The translations under genes were made by a program, and so were the position numbers. This document shows positions 1-8,701 of a stretch of DNA of 64,000 nt, one piece after another (within the stretch, counting starts at the first letter, position 1; each line of letters starts with the position of its first letter). This DNA is from UBA8752 sp002336475 (GTDB lineage: Bacteria; Bacteroidota; Bacteroidia; Flavobacteriales_D; Sanyastnellaceae). The notes beneath the pieces are model-generated. The model made no database searches. It worked only from the letters and a program-made list of their open reading frames with translations, and had not been told where the DNA came from. The stretch is from positions 2,046,001 to 2,110,000 of the forward strand of contig OX044365.1 in NCBI GenBank assembly GCA_943846755.1. The letters run 5' to 3'.

Positions 1-666
1 GAGGACCTCGATGGTGAGGTTTGGGTGGGGACGTTGCAGGGTCCGGCGGTGTTTTACCAGCCCCAGGCGTTGTTCACGGCAGAAGGGTTCGATGCGCAGC
101 AAATTTTGATCGAGCAAGACGGGAACTTTCAGTTTTTGTTGGAGACTGAAAAAGTCCAAGACATCGCTTTGGATGGTGGCAACCGAAAGTGGCTGGCTAC
201 CCTGAACAACGGGGCCTTTTTGCTGAGTCCAGATGGCCGCACAGAAGTGGCCCATTTCACAGTGGACAATAGCCCGCTGCTGTCCAATGAGGTCTACGAC
301 ATCGCGATTGACCAAGAGAGCGGCTTGGTTTATTTCGCCACTCCCCAAGGACTGACCTCTTACCGAGGGGAGGCCACCAACTTTACCGTGGAGCTCAATG
401 GAGGTGGCTTGCGCATTTTCCCCAATCCATGGCGGCCTGAATTTGAGCCTGTGGTCACCATTGACGGCCTGGCATTTGGATCGGAGGTGCACATTATGAG
501 CGCAGGAGGTGAGCGTGTCAAAAAGTTGGAAAGTGCCGGAGGACGCGCTGTTTGGGATACCACCAACGATCTCGGACAACCTGTTCCCGAGGGCGTGTAT
601 TTTATGTTGGTCGGTGAAGACGCGGGCAAGACCGGAGCTTCGGGCAAAATGGTCATCTTGCGCTGA
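1..666 (+). CDS. porZ: PorZ-like T9SS protein, C-terminal part
   Basis: The frame is open from base 1, so the protein is cut by the left edge; 221 residues remain. What is visible is the last part of a beta-propeller of the two-component-regulator type (short blades with motifs such as KWLATLNNGAF and LVYFATPQGLTSY), then a T9SS-type C-terminal domain starting near FPNPW and ending GKMVILR. In the PorZ family a propeller plus such a tail forms part of the outer-surface attachment complex of the type IX secretion system. The stop overlaps the start of the next gene (TGATG), so the two are probably co-translated. A generic propeller protein with a sorting tail is the alternative, as the N-terminal part is missing. 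Confidence 0.65.
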   Translation, partial: EDLDGEVWVGTLQGPAVFYQPQALFTAEGFDAQQILIEQDGNFQFLLETEKVQDIALDGGNRKWLATLNNGAFLLSPDGRTEVAHFTVDNSPLLSNEVYDIAIDQESGLVYFATPQGLTSYRGEATNFTVELNGGGLRIFPNPWRPEFEPVVTIDGLAFGSEVHIMSAGGERVKKLESAGGRAVWDTTNDLGQPVPEGVYFMLVGEDAGKTGASGKMVILR

Positions 667-1283
667 TGCAAATGCGAACCCCTTGGGCCTTGGCTGTGGT
701 CTTTTTGTGGATGGGAAGTCCTGTGGACGCCCAAGACAATGTTTCGTGGTGGCGGCAAATGTTTGGGGAAGGAAAGGCGGCCAAGGAGGCTGCGGCCGAG
801 GCTGTCATTGAGCCTACAGAGGATGCTCCTGAAGTCGAGGCTCCCCATGATGAGGGAGTGGCGCCATCTTCTTCGGAAGAGGCCCTATCGGAACTGCCCG
901 TTGACGTTCCCTTCAGGGACATTCCTTGGGGATCTGTGGCTTGGGATATCTCCGATGAAATTGGAGCGTTGGATTCTTTGCACACTCCCCCAGAAGACAT
1001 TCGCATTCCCGGCTTTAGGGTGCAGATTTTCATGGGCCGATTGGATTCAGCCCGCTCCTTGAGACAGCACATTTCTACTGAGCTTGAACTGGATTTGGAT
1101 GTCCATTTAACCCCGTATCCTCCCATTTTTGGGGTCCAGGTGGGTGACTTTCGAACCGCATTGGCAGCCCACCGTGCAAAAAAGGCGTTGAAAAGAAGGT
1201 TTCCCAGCGCATTGGTGGTGCCGGCGGAACTGACTGTAGAAAGGGCATTTCCGGCGGCAGTAGATTGCATTCGGACCCCTTGA
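666..1283 (+). CDS. Exported SPOR-domain-like protein
   Basis: A 205-residue protein with an N-terminal signal peptide (hydrophobic stretch LAVVFLWMGSPVDA), an acidic Ala/Glu/Pro-rich linker (about residues 35-80) and a C-terminal domain (about 115-195) resembling SPOR: GFRVQIFMG, then SARSLRQHI, then FGVQVGDF and a closing A..A...LKRRFP helix. SPOR domains bind denuded peptidoglycan, usually at division sites, but this copy was identified by pattern only. The start shares one base with the upstream PorZ-like stop. It precedes the respiratory operon but is separated from it by about 100 bases carrying a promoter-like box. Confidence 0.65.
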   Translation: MQMRTPWALAVVFLWMGSPVDAQDNVSWWRQMFGEGKAAKEAAAEAVIEPTEDAPEVEAPHDEGVAPSSSEEALSELPVDVPFRDIPWGSVAWDISDEIGALDSLHTPPEDIRIPGFRVQIFMGRLDSARSLRQHISTELELDLDVHLTPYPPIFGVQVGDFRTALAAHRAKKALKRRFPSALVVPAELTVERAFPAAVDCIRTP

Positions 1284-1350
1284 ATGCAGGTTGAACACGT
1301 CATTCCGAGAATCTCGAGCATCAGGTCCTACATGGACGGGGTTTGAGTTC

Positions 1351-1358
1351 TACATTTG
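1351..1358 (+). promoter_or_regulatory. Putative -7 box for the act-cox operon
   Basis: TACATTTG matches the Bacteroidetes -7 consensus TAnnTTTG exactly and sits 23 bases before the chosen actA ATG at 1382. No TTG was found at the usual -33 spacing, so support is partial. Its position argues against the TTG start at 1343, which would lie upstream of the promoter. Confidence 0.4.
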
Positions 1359-1381
1359 CCCGCGAAAATCAAGCGGTAGAT

Positions 1382-2800
1382 ATGTTCGGATTCGAGAGCG
1401 CGAAGCAGGTCCTCCCCAACTGGAGAAGATTGGCTTTCATCGTGGTGGTCGCAACGCTCGCAGCCCCATTGTCCCTCCAAGCGGGAATTTGGGATGAGGG
1501 AGACATTGAAAATGGCCAAGCCTTATTCAACGCCAACTGTGCTTCATGTCACCTTGTGACCAATGAAGTTTTGGCAGCGCCCGGCCTCGCCGGAATTGCG
1601 GACCGATGGGGTTCGAGTGAAGAGGTTCTGGTTCAGTGGATCCAAAACCCGCAAGCCGCGGCTGCGACAGGCGATTCTTATGTGAAGTCACTCGTCGACC
1701 GGTATGTGGGCACTTACGGATGGATGACCGCCCAAGCGGTGAGCTCTGACGATGTCAAGGACATCATGGCTTACGTTCAAAACCCGCCGGATGTCGTGGC
1801 AAGTGCGGACTCCGGTACCGACTGTCCCACCATTTATGACGCCATTGAAGAGGAGCAAAGCGCCAATGGCACCATTTGGTTCCTCATCCTTCTGACGCTG
1901 TTCTTGATTATTGCGCTCAGTGCTGCCACTGTCCGCAAGTCTCTGGAAAAGGCTGCCAATGTGGCCTCGGAGACAGAGGATGCCCCCTATTTCGTGCGTT
2001 TGAGTGCTTGGGCTTGGGACAACCGGACCTTCGTCAGTGTCCTGAGCTTGTTTGTGGTGGCCTACTTCGTGGTCATTGGGTATCAGGCTTTGATGGGTGT
2101 GGGTGTTTATCAGGGCTATACCCCTGACCAACCTGTCAAGTTCATTCACAGTGTGCACGTTTGTGAGAACGAAGTGGATTGTCAATACTGTCACCACAGT
2201 GCGTACGAGTCAAAGCACGCAGGAATTCCTTCCACCAACGTCTGTATGAACTGCCACAAGGCGGTCAAGAAGGGCAGCCGTTATGGTGAAGTAGAGATCG
2301 GCAAGATCTACGCGGCCATCGGGTTCGATGCGGCGTCGGGCACCTACTTGGACGGCGAAGGGCAGAATGGATACCAGAGTCCCCAAGACGACTTCCAGGG
2401 AGAGCCCCTCAAGTGGAACAAGGTGCACAACCTTCCAGACCACGTTTTCTTCAGCCACCAGCAGCACGTAGTGGTGGGCGGACTGGAGTGCCAAAACTGC
2501 CACGGTGATGTCGGCAAGTACACCGTAGGCCGCATTGCTCCTGTAGAGGAGATCAATGGACTGGTGGACGATTTCCCAGGATTGATTGAACTGTCCAAGC
2601 CCACCCTCACAATGGGATGGTGCATTGAGTGCCACAACAAAGCGGAGATCAGCTTCGCTTCATCGGGTTACTATGAAGACATTCACGACCGACTCAAAGA
2701 TGACCTGCGAGGGAATGAGGAGTTGCGCCGTTATATGGAAGACGAAAAAACAACAGTGAAGGAACTCGGGGGCTGGGAATGCTCCAAGTGCCATTACTGA
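1382..2800 (+). CDS. actA: Alternative complex III multiheme cytochrome c subunit ActA
   Basis: The 472-residue protein starts with a signal sequence (RRLAFIVVVATLAAPLSLQA) and a mono-heme cytochrome c domain (CASCH near residue 53). Two membrane segments follow (about 163-184 and 217-238), then a C-terminal part with five more CxxCH sites: CQYCH, CMNCH, CQNCH, CIECH and CSKCH, the last next to the C-terminus. The family is the pentaheme subunit of alternative complex III, which oxidises quinol and passes electrons to the terminal oxidase; the extra N-terminal cytochrome c domain makes six hemes in all. ATG 1382 was chosen over an in-frame TTG at 1343 because a promoter-like box lies between them. 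It is the first gene of the actABCDEF-coxBA operon. Confidence 0.93.
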   Translation: MFGFESAKQVLPNWRRLAFIVVVATLAAPLSLQAGIWDEGDIENGQALFNANCASCHLVTNEVLAAPGLAGIADRWGSSEEVLVQWIQNPQAAAATGDSYVKSLVDRYVGTYGWMTAQAVSSDDVKDIMAYVQNPPDVVASADSGTDCPTIYDAIEEEQSANGTIWFLILLTLFLIIALSAATVRKSLEKAANVASETEDAPYFVRLSAWAWDNRTFVSVLSLFVVAYFVVIGYQALMGVGVYQGYTPDQPVKFIHSVHVCENEVDCQYCHHSAYESKHAGIPSTNVCMNCHKAVKKGSRYGEVEIGKIYAAIGFDAASGTYLDGEGQNGYQSPQDDFQGEPLKWNKVHNLPDHVFFSHQQHVVVGGLECQNCHGDVGKYTVGRIAPVEEINGLVDDFPGLIELSKPTLTMGWCIECHNKAEISFASSGYYEDIHDRLKDDLRGNEELRRYMEDEKTTVKELGGWECSKCHY

Positions 2801-2833
2801 TTGACTGTTTAAAGCAAATCAGGGATCTGCCCC

Positions 2834-5800
2834 ATGGCTGACAACAAGATTTACTGGTCCGGACTCGAAGAGTTAGACCGCACCCCAGAGTTCGAAAGGA
2901 TCGAATCGCAGGAGTTTCCTGCAGAGCGTCCTGCCGATGAATTTCTAGCCGATGATCGGCTTCAACGCGCCAACACCGGCCGCCGGGACTTCCTCAAGTT
3001 CATGGGATTCAGTGTGACTGCTGCTACCCTCGCTGCCTGCGAGACGCCTGTGGTCAAGTCGATTCCCTACACGAACAAGCCTGAGGAGATCACGCCAGGT
3101 GTTGCGAACTATTACGCGTCGACGTTCTACGACGGGCATGACTTCGTCAATGTGCTGGTCAAGACCCGTGAAGGCCGTCCGATTTTTGTGAAGAGCAATA
3201 CAGAGACCGGCTTTGGTCGTGTGAATGCTCGGGTCAATGCGTCGGTGTTGGGTCTGTATGACTCAGCGCGCTTGCAAGCTCCGCACCTCAATGGCGAGGC
3301 CACAACTTGGCCGTCTTTGGATGCTGCAGTGAGCAAGGGGTTGACAGGATCTGGGCGTAAGGTTTTGCTGACGGGCACTGTAATGAGCCCCAGCATGAAG
3401 CGGGCCATCTCGGCTTTGGAGGCTTCAGCGGGCGTTGAGCATGTTCAATGCGATGCGGTGAGCTACAGCGCCACTACGGAGGCGATGCGCGCAGATTATG
3501 GCCGTCGTGTGTTCCCATCTTACCAGTTTGGCAAAGCAGAGACCGTGGTGTCTTTGAACGCTGACTTCCTCGGTACATGGGGAGACAACGTTTGGTACAC
3601 AGCGGAATGGGCCAAGACCCGCCGCCCAGAAGACGGCGCAATGAGCCGTCTGCACGCTTTTGAGAGTGGAATGTCCTTGACGGGGTCCAATGCGGACTCA
3701 CGCACACGGGTGAAGCCATCAGAGCAAGGCCGTGTGGCTGCTGCTTTGTTGCGCGAGATCTCTGGCCAAGGGGCAGCTGTCGTGCTCGATGAAACGGTGA
3801 TGGCCAGCGTAAAGGCTGCTGCTGCGGACTTGAAGAAGTCGGGCGCCAAAGGCCTTGTGGTCGCTGGCGACAACGACCTTGCAACACAACGCATTGTCAG
3901 TGCCATTAACCGCGCCTTGGATGCGGTGGGGACAACCATAGAACTCCACGAAAATCCCAGCCTCCATCAGGGCGATGACAAGGCGTTCGCTCAGTTGGTG
4001 AGCGACATGAACGCCGGAAAGGTTGCTGCACTGTTGGTGGATGGAATCAACCCTTCTTACCACGCTGCAGATGCGGCAGCGTTCAATGCTGGTTTGGAAA
4101 AGGTGGGCTTTAGTGTTTCTACGGCGTTGTTTGCCGATGAAACGGCCAGCCGCTGCACGGCGATGGCGCCTGCACACCACTGGCTCGAGGGCTGGAACGA
4201 TTTGCAGATTGACCCCAACCGAATTGACCTGGTTCAACCGGCAATTCAGCCGTTGTATGACACCCGTCAACCCGCCGAGAGCCTCATGGCTTGGGCAGGC
4301 CAGCCGGCAGATGGATACACCTTGTTGCGCCAGACTCACAGCGCTGCATACACGGCAGACGCCATGTATACGGACCAGAACTGGAATACAGGCGTTCACA
4401 ACGGCTTCTTGGCTGTGACAGTTCCTGAAGAGACACCCGCTGTTTACACGGGGGCAGACCTTGGAGGTGCGCTGCGCGATGTGGCGGCCCGCAAGGGAGG
4501 TACGTTTGAACTTGATGTTTATCGCAAGGTGGCGATTGGAGACGGCCAGCAAGCCGGCAACCCCATGTTGCAGGAGACGCCTGATCCCATCACAAAGACC
4601 ACTTGGGACAACTACGTGACCATGGCCCGTGTGGACATGGAGGCGATGGGCTTGAACACTTACATCGCTCAAGAGGAGCCTGCTTCTGTCGTCAAAGTGA
4701 CGGTAGGCGCAAAGGCCCTTGAGTTGCCCGCATTCCCCCAGCCAGGGCAGACTCCAGGTACGGTTGGTATTGCTTTGGGCTACGGCCGGGGTGGTGGCAA
4801 CGAAGCCATCGGTAAAGCTGCATACCAAGTGGGAGAAGGTGGAGATCACCTCGCCGATGCAGAAGGAAACCTCGTTCCCATTGGTAAGAATGTCTTTGGC
4901 CTCGCCCCTGTGGTAGATGGCGTGCCTTCTCGTGCCGTTTATGACGTGAGCATTGAGGCGACCGGTGAGACCTACCCCTTGGCTTGCACACAGATTCAGC
5001 ACACCTATATGGGGCGTGACTCTGTGGTGAAGGAAACCAGCTTTGACGACTACCTCGCAGAGGCAGGGGTCAAGCGTGGCGATGCCAGCTGGAACAAGAC
5101 CATCGGCTTGAATGTCCACGATGACATCAACGGCGACGGCGAAATCAATGCCCTCGACAAGAAGGCTGCGGGTGAATTTGACATGTGGCATGAGCATGCT
5201 GTTGACGGTGTTGGACACCGTTGGGGCATGGCGATTGACCTCACGAGCTGCATCGGTTGCAGCGCCTGCGTGACGGCTTGCCACATTGAGAACAATGTTC
5301 CAGTGGTGGGCAAGGATGAGGTCCGCCGCCACCGCGACATGCACTGGATGCGCATCGACCGTTTCTATGCTTCCGATTGGAACATGGAGCGCGGAGAGGC
5401 AGAAGGTGTAGGGGTCATCTCTACTTACGGAAAGATGGAGGAGCCGGGTGCGAACCCGCAGACCGTTCACATGCCAATGATGTGCCAGCACTGCAACCAC
5501 GCTCCTTGTGAGACGGTGTGTCCAGTGGCGGCCACGACCCACTCCAATGAGGGGGTCAATCAAATGACGTACAACCGTTGTATCGGAACGCGCTACTGCG
5601 CCAACAACTGCCCCTTCAAGGTGCGCCGATTCAATTGGTTCCACTATCCTGGCTACGACAAGTTCCAGAACTTCAACCCCGCTCAGGACGCCATCCAGCG
5701 GATGGTCCTCAACCCTGACGTGGTGGTGCGGAGCCGTGGTGTGATGGAGAAGTGCAGCCTGTGTGTACAACGCACGCAAGGAGCGAAGTTGGAGGCCAAG

Positions 5801-6013
5801 AAGGCGGGTACACCGCTGGAAGATGGCAGCGCCATCACGGCTTGTGCTGAGGCTTGTCCTACGAGCGCCATCACTTTTGGCGACCTCAACGACAACGCCA
5901 GTGAAGTGCGCGCCACTTACGACAACAACCGGACTTACCACGCCTTGGAGGAGGTGGGCATACAGCCCAACGTCGCCTACTTGACGAAGGTCCGCAACAC
6001 CCCTAAGGCCTGA
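2834..6013 (+). CDS. actB: Alternative complex III iron-sulfur/molybdopterin-like subunit ActB
   Basis: This is a 1059-residue protein of the complex iron-sulfur molybdoenzyme superfamily. An RRDFLKF twin-arginine motif near residue 50 is followed by a hydrophobic stretch ending LAAC, a likely Tat signal with a lipobox. The long middle part corresponds to the molybdopterin-type domain, which lacks its cofactor in alternative complex III. The C-terminal part holds four ferredoxin-like cysteine groups (CIGCSACVTAC, CQHCNHAPCETVC, CIGTRYCANNC, CSLC...CAEAC). An EF-hand-like loop, DINGDGEINALD, lies at residues 764-775 just before the first cluster, which is odd for this family. Spacing to actC is 4 bases. 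Confidence 0.95.
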   Translation: MADNKIYWSGLEELDRTPEFERIESQEFPAERPADEFLADDRLQRANTGRRDFLKFMGFSVTAATLAACETPVVKSIPYTNKPEEITPGVANYYASTFYDGHDFVNVLVKTREGRPIFVKSNTETGFGRVNARVNASVLGLYDSARLQAPHLNGEATTWPSLDAAVSKGLTGSGRKVLLTGTVMSPSMKRAISALEASAGVEHVQCDAVSYSATTEAMRADYGRRVFPSYQFGKAETVVSLNADFLGTWGDNVWYTAEWAKTRRPEDGAMSRLHAFESGMSLTGSNADSRTRVKPSEQGRVAAALLREISGQGAAVVLDETVMASVKAAAADLKKSGAKGLVVAGDNDLATQRIVSAINRALDAVGTTIELHENPSLHQGDDKAFAQLVSDMNAGKVAALLVDGINPSYHAADAAAFNAGLEKVGFSVSTALFADETASRCTAMAPAHHWLEGWNDLQIDPNRIDLVQPAIQPLYDTRQPAESLMAWAGQPADGYTLLRQTHSAAYTADAMYTDQNWNTGVHNGFLAVTVPEETPAVYTGADLGGALRDVAARKGGTFELDVYRKVAIGDGQQAGNPMLQETPDPITKTTWDNYVTMARVDMEAMGLNTYIAQEEPASVVKVTVGAKALELPAFPQPGQTPGTVGIALGYGRGGGNEAIGKAAYQVGEGGDHLADAEGNLVPIGKNVFGLAPVVDGVPSRAVYDVSIEATGETYPLACTQIQHTYMGRDSVVKETSFDDYLAEAGVKRGDASWNKTIGLNVHDDINGDGEINALDKKAAGEFDMWHEHAVDGVGHRWGMAIDLTSCIGCSACVTACHIENNVPVVGKDEVRRHRDMHWMRIDRFYASDWNMERGEAEGVGVISTYGKMEEPGANPQTVHMPMMCQHCNHAPCETVCPVAATTHSNEGVNQMTYNRCIGTRYCANNCPFKVRRFNWFHYPGYDKFQNFNPAQDAIQRMVLNPDVVVRSRGVMEKCSLCVQRTQGAKLEAKKAGTPLEDGSAITACAEACPTSAITFGDLNDNASEVRATYDNNRTYHALEEVGIQPNVAYLTKVRNTPKA

Positions 6014-6017
6014 GACC

Positions 6018-7409
6018 ATGCAACAGGAAGCCGCCATTCGGGAACCCCTGATTCTGGGGAACAAGAGTTACAAGGACATCACCGATGATGTCGTTGGCCC
6101 CATCCAAGGGAAAGCGCCTTTGGGATGGAAGATCATGATCACCATCTCGAGCGTCATCGCTTTTTATGGGGTGGGATGCATTCTGTATTTGATCGGTACG
6201 GGCATTGGTGTTTGGGGCCTCAACAAAACCGTGGGTTGGGCTTGGGACATCACCAACTTCGTTTGGTGGGTCGGTATTGGACACGCTGGAACGCTGATTT
6301 CGGCGGTGTTGCTGCTGTTCCGCCAAAAGTGGAGGATGGCCATCAACCGATCAGCCGAGGCCATGACCATTTTCGCGGTCATCATGGCGGCGGTCTTCCC
6401 GGGCATCCACATGGGCCGCATCTGGGTGAGCTACTGGGTACTGCCGCTTCCAAACCAGTTTGGATCGCTTTGGGTCAACTTTAACTCTCCCTTGCTGTGG
6501 GACGTGTTTGCGATTTCGACGTACTTCTCGGTGTCCTTGGTGTTCTGGTACATCGGCTTGATTCCTGACTTCGCGACCATCCGCGACCGGATGACCAAGC
6601 CCTTGCAGAAGAAAATCTATGGGTTTTTGAGTTTTGGATGGAGTGGCCGGGCCAAGCATTGGACCCGTTTTGAAGAGGTGAGCTTGGTGCTTGCTGGAAT
6701 CGCGACACCACTCGTATTCTCTGTGCACTCCATCGTATCCATGGACTTTGCCACTTCGGTGATTCCCGGATGGCACACGACCATTTTCCCACCCTACTTC
6801 GTGAGTGGTGCGGTATTCTCTGGTTTTGCCATGGTGCAGACCCTCTTGCTCATCATGCGCAAGACCATGAACCTGGAGAACTACATCCACACCAAGCACG
6901 TGGAGTACATGAACATCGTCATCATCGTGACGGGATCCATTGTGGGTGTGGCCTATTTGACGGAGCTCTTCATCTCTTGGTACAGCGGTGTGGAGTATGA
7001 GAGTTACGCGTTCATCAACCGTTTCAGCGGGCCTTACAGCATGAGCTACTGGATCATGATGACATGCAATGTGGTGTCGCCACAGCTGTTTTGGTTCAAG
7101 AAGATCCGCCGCAGCCTTGTGGCCACGTTTGCCCTGTCCATTGTCGTGAACATCGGCATGTGGTTCGAGCGTTACGTGATCATTGTGACTTCACTGCACC
7201 GGGACTTCGACCCTTCATCTTGGGGAGAGTTCCATGCGACCAGCATCGATGTCGGTGTCTTTGTAGGTACCCTCGGCATTTTCTTCACACTGTTCTTGCT
7301 GTTTGCCCGGTTCTTTCCGGTGTTGGCCTTGAACGAGTTGAAGACCATTTTGAAGTCAAGCGGTGAGGAGCACAAGCGCATCCAATCCGACGGTAAGTCC
7401 AACCACTAA
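6018..7409 (+). CDS. actC: Alternative complex III NrfD-like membrane subunit ActC
   Basis: A 463-residue polytopic membrane protein with about ten hydrophobic segments, of the NrfD/polysulfide-reductase C type. Typical family stretches include WVGIGHAGTLISA, FPGIHMGR and the segment around FSVHSIVSMDFA. In alternative complex III ActC and ActF are the large quinol-side membrane subunits. It lies between actB and actD with gaps of 4 and 9 bases, so co-transcription and translational coupling are likely. Length and motifs are normal for the family. Confidence 0.94.
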   Translation: MQQEAAIREPLILGNKSYKDITDDVVGPIQGKAPLGWKIMITISSVIAFYGVGCILYLIGTGIGVWGLNKTVGWAWDITNFVWWVGIGHAGTLISAVLLLFRQKWRMAINRSAEAMTIFAVIMAAVFPGIHMGRIWVSYWVLPLPNQFGSLWVNFNSPLLWDVFAISTYFSVSLVFWYIGLIPDFATIRDRMTKPLQKKIYGFLSFGWSGRAKHWTRFEEVSLVLAGIATPLVFSVHSIVSMDFATSVIPGWHTTIFPPYFVSGAVFSGFAMVQTLLLIMRKTMNLENYIHTKHVEYMNIVIIVTGSIVGVAYLTELFISWYSGVEYESYAFINRFSGPYSMSYWIMMTCNVVSPQLFWFKKIRRSLVATFALSIVVNIGMWFERYVIIVTSLHRDFDPSSWGEFHATSIDVGVFVGTLGIFFTLFLLFARFFPVLALNELKTILKSSGEEHKRIQSDGKSNH

Positions 7410-7418
7410 GACGAGAAT

Positions 7419-7958
7419 ATGGAATCCAAGAAGGTCCTCCACGTCATGTATGACGACGACGGAAAGCTGCTCGAGGCAGCCAAGCAACTCGTCGCCAAGG
7501 GCATCCAGGTAAAGGATGTCTACAGTCCGTTTCCCGTGCACGGCATTGATCCCATCATTGGGGTGAAGCGTACGCGTTTGGCCATTGCCTCTTTCATGTA
7601 TGCGATGACCGGAACAAGCTTGGCTTTGTTCGGCATGTGGTATTTCATGATCCAGGACTGGCCCATGAACATCGGCGGTAAGCCGAGCTTCAGCTTGATC
7701 CAAAACCTGCCCGCTTTTGTGCCGGTGACGTTTGAGTTTAGCGTGTTGTGCGGTGCCCACGGCATGGCCTTGACCTACCTCTTGCGCAACGGAACCCTTC
7801 CCGGCATGCCGGCATCGAATCCGGATCCACGTACCACGGACGACAAGTTTGTGATGGAGATTCTGACAGAAGAGAATGAATTGGATGCAGCAGCACTCGA
7901 GGCCGCTGTAAATGATACTGATTTGCTGGAGCTCAGCATCAAGGAGTACACCGCATGA
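7419..7958 (+). CDS. actD: Alternative complex III subunit ActD (DUF3341)
   Basis: A 179-residue protein with a soluble N-terminal part (HVMYDDDGKLLEAAKQL) and two membrane segments near residues 52-72 and 92-125, the second containing GAHGMALTYLLRNGTLPG. This is the DUF3341 pattern of ActD, a small membrane subunit of alternative complex III facing the cytoplasm. The stop codon overlaps the actE start as ATGA. The exact biochemical task of ActD is not known. Confidence 0.92.
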   Translation: MESKKVLHVMYDDDGKLLEAAKQLVAKGIQVKDVYSPFPVHGIDPIIGVKRTRLAIASFMYAMTGTSLALFGMWYFMIQDWPMNIGGKPSFSLIQNLPAFVPVTFEFSVLCGAHGMALTYLLRNGTLPGMPASNPDPRTTDDKFVMEILTEENELDAAALEAAVNDTDLLELSIKEYTA

Positions 7959-8695
7959 AGACCCTACAGCACACCTTGTTGGCCACCTTCGCCGCCGTTT
8001 GGTTGACGGCCTGCGTGACCGACCCGAACAGCCCGGGCTTGGAGTATATGCCTGACATGTACCGAAGCCCAGCAGTGGAGGCCTATGTCGACTATGGCCA
8101 AGAGCCCTATGAAGTGGGTGAGGAAGTCGCGCGTGCCCAACGCAACACGCCGTCTAGCCGCAAGCCTGTACCGGGAACCATCCCATTCCGTGGTGAAGAC
8201 CAATTGGCTTTTGCGCTTCCCTATGCTTTTGCTCAAACGGTGGAAGATTATGAGCGCGCAGGACTTGAACTGTCTTCGCCATTGATCACCAACCAAGCCA
8301 ACATCGAAGCGGGGCAACTGGTCTACGAAGCCATGTGCACCCAATGCCATGGTGTCGAAGGAAAAGGCGACGGCGCACTGAGCAGAAATGGTCACATCGC
8401 GGGAATTCCCAGCTACAGCGACAAGCTCAAGGACCTGCCAGAAGGCAAGATGTACCACACGTTGACTTGGGGCAAGGGCCTGATGGGTTCTCACGCCAGT
8501 CAGCTGAGCCAGCGCCAGCGTTGGGAGGTGATTGAATACATCAAGGTTCTTCAGAACGGAGCAGAAATGCCCGAATTTGATGAGAATGGCATGCCGGTTG
8601 CACCTTCTGATGAGCCAGAGAATGAGGATGAACCGGTCGCTACACCTGCTGCCCCTGCGGGGATGGAGGGCATGGCCGATAACGCACAATACTGA
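7955..8695 (+). CDS. actE: Alternative complex III mono-heme cytochrome c lipoprotein ActE
   Basis: The 246-residue protein has a lipoprotein signal ending LTAC at Cys20 and one heme-binding motif, CTQCHGVEGKGDG, near residue 128, with KMYHTLTWGKGLMGSH following as the likely axial-ligand region. The last 40 residues are acidic and Pro/Ala-rich. ActE is the membrane-anchored cytochrome c of alternative complex III and is thought to relay electrons toward the oxidase. It starts inside the actD stop codon and is followed by actF after 6 bases. Confidence 0.93.
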   Translation: MKTLQHTLLATFAAVWLTACVTDPNSPGLEYMPDMYRSPAVEAYVDYGQEPYEVGEEVARAQRNTPSSRKPVPGTIPFRGEDQLAFALPYAFAQTVEDYERAGLELSSPLITNQANIEAGQLVYEAMCTQCHGVEGKGDGALSRNGHIAGIPSYSDKLKDLPEGKMYHTLTWGKGLMGSHASQLSQRQRWEVIEYIKVLQNGAEMPEFDENGMPVAPSDEPENEDEPVATPAAPAGMEGMADNAQY

Positions 8696-8701
8696 GCCAT
8701 C

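Noticed and set aside
3719..6064. A 781-codon open frame on the minus strand inside actB
   Set aside because: It lies wholly opposite a well-conserved gene, is rich in His, Arg and Val as mirror frames of GC-rich genes are, and shows no domain, signal or promoter.
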